Assembly: GCA_959347315.1 (NCBI GenBank)
Contig: OY365810.1
Span: 18,736,358 to 18,800,357 of the forward strand
Origin: Bimastos eiseni
Taxonomy: Eukaryota; Annelida; Clitellata; Crassiclitellata; Lumbricidae
Reading direction: 5' to 3'
DNA length: 64,000 bases
This document shows, piece after piece, positions 45,370-54,167 of this stretch. The notes beneath the pieces are model-generated. The model did not search any database, was not told where the DNA came from, and was given only the letters and a program-made list of their open reading frames with translations. How positions within the stretch are numbered: the stretch's first letter is position 1; each line of letters opens with the position of its first letter. The position numbers and the translations under genes are program-made.

Positions 45370-45861
45370 ATGGAAAAAAATCGAATTTTCGGACCCATGC
45401 CTCTGTTGCACCGCGTACATTTCGTGGACCCTCCCCCATGCGTACGTACATTTGAGCTTTACCTCCACCCATTTGCAAAGGTTGAATAGCTAAAAACATC
45501 TATAAGACATTTTATTTTATCACATGCTATTTATCTTTGTTAATCATCATATTTAACAGCTTAAATTTGTTAACAGTTATGAAGAATTAAAATACTAACA
45601 ACACTAAGTTTTGCTTTTGAAACCGTTTTAATGCTACATAAACTTCATTAAGCAGGAACATAATCTGTGACTAATCACAATTTACAGTTCTGATTTTCAT
45701 ATTCTGTAACGTGGACGTTATACTTAGACAATTATATTTGCGTACGTACATATATTTTCGTGACCCTCTCCACTATACGCATCCGTACGCAAAATGGCCG
45801 AAATTTGAAACCCCTCCCCCTCGCTGCGTTCGTAATAATTATATGGACGGCTCCCTACTAC
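45370..45861 (-). repeat. Dispersed repeat X, inverted copy
   Basis: Reverse complement of 24708-25150: TCGGACCCATGCCTCTGTTG CACC, GTACGTACATTTGAGCTTTACCTCC, and ATTATATGGACGGCTCC at the right end. It borders the satellite array directly. Confidence 0.65.
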
Positions 45862-46033
45862 ACTGGCGTCTCAGGAATCAGGATGTGTTTTCAATTACGA
45901 TTGTTGGCCTGGATGTTAATTGATCATGGTTTGAAACCCCTCCCCCTCGCTGCCTACGTAGTAATTATATGGACGGCTCCGGATGTGTTTTCAATTACGA
46001 TTGTTGGCCTGGATGTTAATTGATCATGGTTTG
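45809..46033. repeat. Tandem duplication of a ~100-125-bp segment
   Basis: GAAACCCCTCCCCCTCGCTG ... GGATGTTAATTGATCATGGTTT occurs twice in direct orientation. The second unit lacks 27 bp between GGACGGCTCC and GGATGTG. It includes the end of repeat X. Confidence 0.85.
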
Positions 46034-47325
46034 TGATCTAGTGCATGACTGCAGTACGTGTGATTGTGAACTAAGTTCGATACGCGTGTTAAATGCGACT
46101 TCTTAGTTTGTTTGGCAGTTGCAACCAAGTTCAATATACCTAACAGTTTTTTGTGCAATTTTATCCAAGTTCTATTGCAGTATAGGTCAACAAATTTTAT
46201 CTCAAATTAGACGGTAGGCATATCATTTTTACCCTCTTTTATTTAACTTGACTTGCGTAATTTTTGTCACGAACATAATCATCTATCAACTCTCTTTCAG
46301 GTATGTTCCCGTCGATCGACCTACAGAGCTGGGATTGTGCACCCATTTCAGGCTTGCATGACAATGCAATGTACCAAATTTTTATGAACATAACTCAAAA
46401 ATTTAGAAAAAATGCAAAAAATGAAACTACCACTGAAACTATTCGACCTCGACCAGCTTCTCCGTCAAATTTACATCATCAATTATATGTAACAAAAAAT
46501 ATCTTAACGAAATGAAACTGGGTCCCGGAAATCCAATATTTATTACTTTAACTTGTTTCAAGTTAAGTTAACTTGTTTCAAGTTAAGTTCGATTGGGCCA
46601 CATGTGTTAAATGAGACTGCTTCGTTTTCTATGCAATTTAGTGTTAGATTAGTGATAAATAGTTTCGTTTAGCTAACTACGTTTATGTTATCAAACATTG
46701 TTAGTTTTATGAGCAACTAAAAGCTGCAAATATTAATGCTCACAAGGGGATAGGAGAAGACGCCGCGAAAATGTTTGCCAGGGAGGCCGTGAAAAACTTG
46801 ACGCCTGGTGGGGTAGGATAAGCGCCCGCCCTACAGTTTCACCACCTCTACAATTACAAATTGACAACTGGCTTTGCGGATAATAAGACGAAGATTTATC
46901 TTTTAAATAAAGGCCTAGTTCCTTTTCATATAACAAGAATTGCACTCTTCTTGGTTTTAGCCCGAAGCATTCAATCACAGCTAGCTAGGGTCGATGAACT
47001 TACGTTTGCTAATTCTTTGTAGGCTACAGTGAATGGTAGGCCTAATTATGTGCGGTGGGCCTGCAGGCCTACCATTGGGATGAGGCGGCAGATGTGGTAG
47101 ACATTAATAAATGTTCATCGCCGTTTTAATTCTCCTAGAGGAACTGAAAGTCCTTTTGATTGTGCAGGTTGTTACACCTAGGAGGAGCTCTGCCATATGA
47201 GATGGATAGAAGTAGTTAACTATTAAGCATCGGGCGTTGACCATAACATTGGTTAATTCACCCACCTAGTAGGTTACTACAACGTATTATTAACCTATAA
47301 CTAGGTTAAAAATAACCAATTCATG
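46034..47325. other. Region left of the Polinton-like genes
   Basis: A small tandem repeat TTAACTTGTTTCAAGTTAAG at 46546-46587. ORF 46303-46515 and the plus-strand phrase GEDAAKMFAREAVKNLTPGG near 46755 were inspected but match nothing I recognise. No terminal inverted repeat of the element could be placed here. Confidence 0.4.
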
Positions 47326-47480
47326 CACAACCTAAGGTCCAGGTCAAACATCAACCAATAGGCCAAAAACGACGGGAAATTTACAACAGTTTCGATGATG
47401 AGCACAAACCTAAGTTCCTGGTCAAAACATCCACCAATAGGTCAAAAGTCACAAGAATTTCCAATAGTTTCGATGATGAG
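47326..47480 (+). promoter_or_regulatory. Two 77-bp direct repeats upstream of the SAP/polymerase gene
   Basis: 47326-47402 and 47403-47480 are adjacent imperfect repeats, each with CCTAAG, CCAATAGGxCAAAA and CAxTAGTTTCGATGATGAG or a close form. They end 43 bp before the ATG at 47523, which is immediately preceded by TATATAAA. They look like duplicated upstream promoter elements. Confidence 0.5.
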
Positions 47481-47522
47481 TGAGTCATTGTTCAACAAAA
47501 CAAAAAAATTTACATATATAAA

Positions 47523-48122
47523 ATGAATGGCACTACAAATAGTTTCCCAGTTCTACTTAAAGGAATATCATCCCAATATAAAATGGAATACTCGAAGCAG
47601 ACTGTTATTGAACTAAGAAAAATTGCGAAACAGAAAGGTATGGTTGGTTATACTAGACTGCGTAAAGAAGATTTGATTTTTGAAATTGAAGCTCATGGGG
47701 CTCAAACACTCCCCTCACATTTTGATCCAATCTCATCCAAGGCTAGTCTGCTGGACGCACCCGTTCCCGACATTGGAATCCCAACACTCGCTCCCGTACC
47801 AGTCTCAGCGGTACGAAAAGTCCTTGATGAGAAAAAATCCGGGATTAATACATTCGCAAAGTGGATTGAAGGGTATATACCTGAGAAAGGTGAACGAGAA
47901 GATACAAGCACTGAAAGCCAAAGTGAATTCTAGATTCTTATAAAAACACGTGAAATAAAAGAGACGGCTGCAGCTATCAAGGGCTTCACGAAACAATACA
48001 CGATCGACGGAGCAAACGGAATTGACGCCACGTCTTTTCTCACAGCAGCTCAACCACAACTGGAAGACCTTTCGTCTAGGAATCGACAGACAAAGGTCAA
48101 TTTTGTCCTCACCTGTACAATG
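47523..48122 (+). pseudogene. Set-A polymerase gene, N-terminal part (SAP-like domain)
   Basis: N terminus of the large protein-primed DNA polymerase of a Polinton-like element. Residues about 21-55 (YSKQTVIELRKIAKQKGMVG YTRLRKEDLI) form a SAP/HeH-like DNA-binding helix pair. A Pro-rich linker (DAPVPDIGIPTLAPVP) and WIEGYIPEK follow. The frame breaks near 47930, after which KETAAAIKGFTKQYTIDG and the VNFVLTCTM segment follow in another frame. The coding text stops at ATG 48120-48122, where a LINE was inserted, and resumes at 49155. The start is chosen because TATATAAAATG overlaps it. Confidence 0.75.
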
Positions 48123-49154
48123 GCGTCGGCCCTTTATTATTTACAGTCGTTACTTCCTCAATCAGTCACGTAGCTAAACACTTTGGAATTTAATTACAAC
48201 ATTATGAACATGATACTCAGCTCCATATTGCTCTGTCACACACTGATCAGTCTGGTAAACTAAAACTGGAAGAATGCCTCTCATCTATATATGCATGGTT
48301 CTGTTTCAATGGTTTGGCCATAAACCCAGACAAGTCTGAAGCAATTGTATTTGACTCATGTCAACGCCTGCGTTCTTTCCCTATGGTCTCTAGCATTGAA
48401 CTGGCTGGCACTGCTGTGCCGCATTCAGACTGTGTCAAAACACTTGGGGTTACCCTCGACAGCAAGCTCACATTTCGACCTCACATAACAAGCATTTGTA
48501 AATCTTGTTTCTACCACATCAGGGCAATACATCACATAAGGTCGGCTCTAACTCAAAGTGTGTCTGAAACTATAGCCTGCTCACTTGTCTCCTCTCGCCT
48601 CGATTATGCTAATTCACTTTTGTCGGTCTCTCAGACCTTGAACTCAAAAGGCTTCAACGTATCCAAAATACGTTAGCTCGAGTAGTGCTACGTGTCCCAC
48701 TACGAACATGCTCCTCTGCCCTACTCTACCAGCTGCATTGGCTCCCTGTTGAATTCAGAATCAAATTTCAGTTAGCCTGTTTGACATACAAAGCCCTCAT
48801 CACCAGTACACCTACCTATATTCATAATCTACTAACGCCTTACATTCCTCCTCGTTGCTTACGATCATCAAGTACAGGTCTTTTAGTTGAACCACGATGC
48901 AGAACAGTTATGGGCTCTCGTGCATTTCATGATGTCTCTGCTCCTAGGGAATGGAATCGACTGCCACTCTCTCTTTGTAGCTCAAATTCACTTCCTTCCT
49001 TCAAAAAGCGACTCAAAATTCACTATTTCTCTTTGGATTTCAAGGATTTGGAAATCTAATTGCATCTTCTTCTGGCGACTTACTATCCGCGCCTCAGATT
49101 CACATTTAGGTGTGACCTTGTGCGCGTAAAAAATTTAATAAATTTAATAAATAA
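48123..49154 (+). mobile_element. L2/CR1-type LINE inserted in the polymerase gene
   Basis: 5'-truncated at the RT catalytic box (YxxD then TQLHIALS-like near 48210). It goes on with FNGLAINPDKSEAIVF, KTLGVTLDSKLTFRPHI, LVSSRLDYANSLL, ALLYQLHWLPVEFRIKF and WNRLPLSL, the standard C-terminal half of these RTs. Two main frames (48314-48676 and 48685-49059) are separated by one break. The 3' tail is TTTAATAAATTTAATAAATA, a typical short 3' repeat. It splits two parts of one polymerase coding region. Confidence 0.85.
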
Positions 49155-49381
49155 ATGGAGCGTGTTGACATGAAATCCGGGCAAGTAGATACCGAGCTTT
49201 TTCCGTTTGTCTCGAAGACCGATGTGATTTTAGACTCCATCGATACGAACGAAATTTATAGCAACGCTAAAGATAAAATGTTAGAATCAATGGCTGCCTT
49301 CCACATGCGTGGAAGTAACTGGAGACTTAGAGCAGTTCAAAAATTAGATGTGAACACCGTTATTTATATACCGTTGTCTTA
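49155..49381 (+). pseudogene. Set-A polymerase gene, continuation after the LINE
   Basis: MERVDMKSGQVDTELFPFVS ... DKMLESMAAFHMRGSNWRLR AVQKLDVNTVIYIPLS. This is the conserved segment that, in this polymerase family, follows the VNFVLTC segment ending at 48122. Next in the family come the Zn-ribbon and exonuclease regions; instead the sequence changes to integrase at about 49385. The polymerase resumes only at 54168, with an estimated 130-150 residues missing. Confidence 0.7.
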
Positions 49382-49384
49382 AGT

Positions 49385-50271
49385 CAGATTAAAATTTAGA
49401 CGTAGAAAAACTTTCGCCGTAGGTATAGACGATTTGTGGCAGGCCGATTTGGCCGACGTTTCGTCTCTGTCAAAATATAACGATAAAAATAAATATCTGT
49501 TAACGTGCATCGATGTGTTTTCCAAATACGCGAGAGATCTCCCGCTTAAATCAAAGATAGGGCCCGCGCAAACTGAAGCTTTTCGGCGATATTGACCGAT
49601 GGATCGCACCCCGCTCACTTGCAGACCGACAATGGCACCCAATCTCTCAATGGATCCTTTCAGACTACTGCGCAAAAATGACATTCTTTTCCACACTTCC
49701 GAAAACAAGGATATCAAAGCGGTAATCGTAGAGAGATTGAATCGTACCCTCAAACCAAAATGTGGAAATATTTCACGTACGAGAACACGCATCGGTACGT
49801 CGAGGTTTTGCCCGATCTCGTGTATTCGTACAACGAAACGTTTCATAGAAGCATAGGTATGCTCGTATATCCCTAGAAAACGAGGAAGTCGTGAGAAAGC
49901 GCCTATTCGGCGAAAAGAAGAGAACGCCGGTTTGGAAGTACGAGAATGGCGACAAGGTGAGAATAAGTAAGGCCAAAGTATCGTTAAAAAGGGCTACCTA
50001 CCTTCTTGGTCGGAAGAAATTTTCGCTATATCGGCTCGAATACCTTCCGATCCCGTAACGTACGAATTGACGGATTAAAACGGCGAGAAAGTAAAAGGTA
50101 AATTCTATCAAGAAGAATTGCAAAGCGTTTCTAAAGAAGATGACGTTTACAAAGTGGAAGCGATATTAAAAACTCGCAAACGAGGCAAAAAATTGGAATA
50201 TTTCGTGGGTGAAGTGGAAAGGTTACGACGACAGTTTTAATTCTTGGACTTTTGATATATTGGATACTTAA
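49385..50271 (+). pseudogene. Set-B integrase with chromodomain (F54H12.3-like)
   Basis: Retroviral-type (rve) integrase used by Polintons. Core: GIDDLWQADLADVSSLSKYN (first Asp), YLLTCIDVFSKYARDLPLKS, second Asp in a shifted frame near 49628 (LQTDNGTQ), Glu region near 49735. A C-terminal chromodomain-like stretch appears at 50195-50271 (VKWKGYDDSFNSW) in yet another frame. The N-terminal zinc-binding part is absent: homology starts just ahead of the first catalytic Asp, right at the junction with set A. At least four frame breaks. Confidence 0.88.
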
Positions 50272-50313
50272 ACGTCTTTCGCTTCAGATCGATCGCGTAT
50301 GCGGTTGGTATAG

Positions 50314-51114
50314 GATGGCTCACTTTTATCTCACGTTACCGAGCAACAGCTCCGCGAACTACTATCCGGATAATCAGATCACGCGATTTACCACGAGATT
50401 AGAGAAAGCCGTATCTCTGTCCGGCGATTGGGAAGTCGGTTTGGTCGAAATGCAGTACGCTCGCAGTTGGAATAATTTATTTAGAGGGGAAAGTAGAGTT
50501 CACTATTCTCAATCCGCCGTCCAAAACGGCAAGCAGATTTACGTACATCACACTATGCGTCTCCCGGTCGGATATTACGAATCGCCTTCCAACATCGTGC
50601 ATTACATAAGCTATCATATACAACAATTTGCGAAAAAGTCGGAACTCAAAGACTTTCCGTCCTTTAATTATAACGTCGTATCGAAACGCTTCCATGGAGA
50701 AATAAGCGAAGACGCGTCTCTGATATTTTCACCGCCTCTGTATTCTATGTTGGGCATCAAGTCGCGTCAGAATTCCATACAACATTTCGAGGACGAGCCG
50801 TTAAGTTTTGGATCGGGTAGCACGTGCGACGTAAATCGATGATTTAATTCCCTTTCGTCTACTGGAACTTGTTGGAGCACGTTATGGTCGGAGATACCAA
50901 ACTTCCTCTGCTTCGTAACGTAACCGATTTCGGGAAAAACGGCGATATCCTCGACACCACGTACGAAAAGCCTCAATACGTACCCTTACAGCAGAAACAT
51001 TTCGATTCTATCGAGATAGATATCAGGAACGACGTCGGTCTACCCATACCATTCGAAACCGGGAAAGTGTTGATAACGCTTCATTTCAGATTGCGCAAAA
51101 TCCCATTACAATGA
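50314..51114 (+). pseudogene. Set-B putative penton-like minor capsid protein
   Basis: Starts MAHFYLTLPSNSSANYYPDN QITRF; ORF to 50841, one frameshift near 50840, then YWNLLEHVMVGDTKLPLLR to RLRKIPLQ at 51114. The protein recurs next to F54H12.2-like genes in metazoan Polinton-like elements. Length (about 265 residues) and a beta-rich pattern with alternating hydrophobics fit a single-jelly-roll penton-type protein, but that function is inference from position and size. Its stop overlaps the next start (ATGA at 51111-51114). No TATA-like motif precedes its ATG. Confidence 0.6.
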
Positions 51115-51515
51115 AAAGACAATTTTGTTGCGACGCGATCCGCTTCGAGTACGAAGACCATTATTCTCAACAGAGCGGGAGCGGAATGCCCGTTTTCCAG
51201 GGCTCCCACATGCAGCGCGGAAACGGACTGGGAAGCATTCTCAGCGGATTCTTCAGAAGCGCCTGGCCTTTAATTCAAACCGTAGCTAAAGCTTTCGGAA
51301 AACAGTTCTTGAGAATTGGTTTGCAAATAGCCAACGACGATGAGGATGGGCAAAATTTCAAAGAGGCTAGCAAATCTCGTATTCCGGCCGGTATAAAAGA
51401 GTTTGCGTCGACCAACCATTTCAATAATCAAAGCGGTAGCGGCGGCAAGAGACGCAAGAAATCCTTAAAGAGATTAGATACAAAGCCTAAGCTCGATATA
51501 TTCAACGAGGAATAA
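51111..51515 (+). CDS. Set-B small basic virion-type protein (pVI/pX-like), intact ORF
   Basis: 134 residues with no lesion. Contains GSGMPVFQG and MQRGNGLGSIL, which look like adenain-type cleavage sites (small hydrophobic-x-G-x-G style), a hydrophobic or amphipathic helix (LSGFFRSAWPLIQTVAKAF), a second NQSGSGG site and a basic tail (GGKRRKKSLKRLD). This layout resembles adenovirus pVI/pX and Polinton minor virion proteins processed by the element protease encoded downstream. It overlaps the previous gene by 4 bp and the next ATG by 1 bp (TAATG). It is the only set-B gene still open end to end. Confidence 0.6.
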   Translation: MKRQFCCDAIRFEYEDHYSQQSGSGMPVFQGSHMQRGNGLGSILSGFFRSAWPLIQTVAKAFGKQFLRIGLQIANDDEDGQNFKEASKSRIPAGIKEFASTNHFNNQSGSGGKRRKKSLKRLDTKPKLDIFNEE

Positions 51516-52832
51516 TGGCCTTCGTTCACCCCCAGTCTTGCGAATGCACCAAGAGCGAATTGGATCTATTCGTCGTACCTCCGAAGCAGATCAGCATAGA
51601 AAGCAGGACTTTTGTGGAATATAATCCAATTTCGACAAGGTCTCAAGGAACTTCTATCGAATTCAGCATTACTGGTGCCGGACAAGACTAGTTGGATTTG
51701 TCGAGCACTCAAATGTGCGTTAGAGCTAAAATCGTGCGCGCACACAACGACGACATAGACGGAGGCGATCACGTCGGTCCCATCAACCTGTTTGTACACA
51801 GTCTGTTTTCGGAAGTCGACATTACCTTAAACGATACTCTCATCACCGATTCGAGCAATACTTACGCTTACAGAAGTTATTTGGAGACGATTCTGAGCTA
51901 CGGATCCTCGGCCAAAAATTCTCACTCACCTCGGTGCTGTATTACAAAGACGTGGCAAGACACCTGGAAAATTCTAATCCGCACGACGATGCCGCTCTAA
52001 ACTCTGGATTTATAAGAAACGTAGCGCATTAACCAACGAATGGAAGGTCGTGGACATGTTGGGATGCATTCACAGCGACCTGATTTTCAAAGATCGGTTC
52101 CTTCCTAACGACGTCAACATAAAAATGCGACTCGCCAGAAATAAAGAACCATTCTGTCTAATGCCATCCATTAATGACGCAACGTTTAAAGTATAAATCT
52201 TGGATTGCAAACTATACGTTAGAAAAGTGAAACTCAGTCCCTCGGTATTCGTAGCGCACGCCAACGCTTTGGAAAGAGGGAACGTGAAATTTCCGATTCG
52301 GACAGTCGTATGTAAAATATTTACCGCGCCAACCGGAAATTTGGATGCAACTCAAGAAAGTCTCCGGACTTTTCTCCGGACGGTTGCGTACCAGATTAGT
52401 CATCGGATGCGTGGACAATGACGCTTTTAACGGAAACTACAAGAAGAATCCATTCAACTCTAAGCACATGAATCTCAGCTAAAAGGTATACCTGGATTCA
52501 GCAACAATCCGTGAAACCTGTCGAAGTCAACTTTGCCAATAATCAGTTTATTAACGCTTACGCCACGCTATTCATGGGAACCGGAAAGTGGATGCGAGAC
52601 AAAGGAAACGAAATTAGCAGAGAAAACTTTTCTGGCGGATGCGCTCTCTACGCCTTCGATTTGACTCCGAACCTCTGCGAGGGCGATCATTTCAATTTTA
52701 TTAAACACGGAAACTGGATATGAAATTTTCTCAAGCTTTGGCCAATACAATAAACGTCAAAGCCTTCGCCGAGTTTGAAAATATTTTGGAGTTTGACAGA
52801 TCCAGGAACGTAGTTTTCGATTACAAAAACTG
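51515..52832 (+). pseudogene. Set-B F54H12.2-like major capsid protein
   Basis: Begins MAFVHPQSCECTKSELDLFV. Characteristic phrases: FVEYNPIS, LDLSSTQMCVRAKIVRA, GPINLFVHSLFSEVDITLND, SNTYAYRSYLETILSYG, later LKFPIRTV-type strand and NFSGGCALYAFDLTPNLCEG, ending AFAEFENILEFDRSRNVVFD. This is the double-jelly-roll capsid family annotated in nematodes and other animals as F54H12.2-like. Lesions: TAG at 51689, frameshifts near 51915, 52015, 52200, 52360 and 52480-52720. The protease gene begins 3 bp after the stop. Full length of about 435 codons is about usual for the family. Confidence 0.85.
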
Positions 52833-52835
52833 AAA

Positions 52836-53205
52836 ATGGACGGATCCAGAATTGAAAAGTTACTTCGACGGGATGCGAAATGCGCGTCGGTGTTTGCCGG
52901 AGTATTCGCGCGCGAATGTCTACCGAAAGCTATACCAGGACTGTCTCTACTCGTTGGCAATACCGATCCTCACTACGAAGCCGGACAACATTGGATCGTT
53001 TTGTACGTGGAGAATTCTTCGTACGAAAAAATATTTCGACTCGCTCGGTAGACCGCCAGAAGATAACTTTAGAGATTTTTGAACAGACATTGCGAACATT
53101 GGATTTTAGCGATAAACATTTATAAACATTTACATACGAACACTATTACATTTTCTAGTGTTTGAGTAGATGTAGAAATTTTTTTTTACTGCAATTACCA
53201 ATACG
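52836..53205 (+). pseudogene. Set-B adenain-like cysteine protease, truncated
   Basis: MDGSRIEKLLRRDAKCASVF AGVFARECLP, then NTDPHYEAGQHWIVLYVEN with the catalytic His, and in another frame KYFDSLGRPPEDNF. This order (HW...FDS.G..P) is that of the C5/adenain protease that matures capsid and core proteins. One frameshift near 53025 and further breaks after 53080. The Gln and catalytic Cys region near the C terminus is not recognisable, so it is inactive. An AATAAA follows at 53273. Confidence 0.8.
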
Positions 53206-53535
53206 CTTACTTCGGATACCGGACTTAACGATTATTTGGTTCATAATTACTTGTGTAATTAAGACGTCTGCCAATAAATTTTATTGAAACGTTTCTGTCA
53301 TTCTTTTAATGTATAGAAGTTAGAAATTTCCAGAGCGCGTAGACAATATTATATTTACGCTCGTCAGTTGTAGCAGATGTTGGCTTTCGCCACGTACGGC
53401 CGAGGATTAATATTCCCACGAGAGCGTTCCTTTGATAAGTGTGCTACGCTGGAGGAGGGGAGAAGGGCCGGCCGCCACCCCCGCCGTTCCGCCAATGTCT
53501 GAGCCGTAAACCAACGATAGTCGTGTCTCTTTCGT
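53206..53535. other. Gap between set-B protease and minisatellite
   Basis: AATAAA at 53273-53278 could be a poly(A) signal for set B. No ORF with family signal. 53440-53500 is GC-rich (GGCCGGCCGCC). Confidence 0.4.
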
Positions 53536-53905
53536 GAGTATGTGCGTATGTGTGTGTGTGTGCGTATGTGTCTTTGTATGTCTCTTTGTATGTCTCTTTG
53601 TATGTGTGCATGTCCGTGTGCGTGCAGGTATGTGTGTCTGTGTGCCTGTATGTGTGCGTATGTATCTTTGTACGTATTCGTGTCGGTGTGCTTGTATGTG
53701 TGCGTGTCCGTGTGCGTATGTGTGTATGTATGTGTGCGTGTCATTGTATGTATGTATGTGTGCGTATGTGTCTTTGTATGTGTGCATATGTGTTTTCGTA
53801 CGTGTGCGTATGTCTAGATGCACGTGTCCGTGTGTTTGTCCGTGTGCGTATGACTGCTTCTCCGTGTGCGTATGCCTCTTGTCCGTGTGCATTTGTCTCT
53901 GTATG
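53536..53905. repeat. Degenerate GTGTGTATGTGC-type minisatellite
   Basis: Tandem 8-14-bp units such as TATGTGTGCGTATG, TCTTTGTATG and CCGTGTGCGTATG. Long Cys/Val or His/Thr ORFs on both strands are by-products. It lies between set B and the C-terminal polymerase part. Confidence 0.9.
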
Positions 53906-54167
53906 TCCTGCAGAAGATCGACCTCCACCGTCGCGTAATCAACCATATAGACTACTACTATCGAATTCCCAGTCGCAGCGGATGCTAATGTGATAAGTAA
54001 GTTGAGAGTAATAATAATATTCATATTAATGTTATTGGTCACGAGAAAATGTTTACCTATTCCCACTTCATTTATTGAAGCACGAGAGTGATATCAGTGT
54101 AGACCTATTACTCATTTATGAAAAACAAAAGAAGCATTATTGTTGAATAAAGAACCTTAAAAGACTG

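Noticed and set aside
46303..46515. 70-codon ORF left of the Polinton-like genes
   Set aside because: No family recognised, no TATA-ATG motif as in set A, composition like the flanking non-coding DNA.
53364..54066. ORFs of up to 219 codons rich in His/Thr or Cys/Val
   Set aside because: Products of the GTGTGTATG minisatellite, open in several frames at once.
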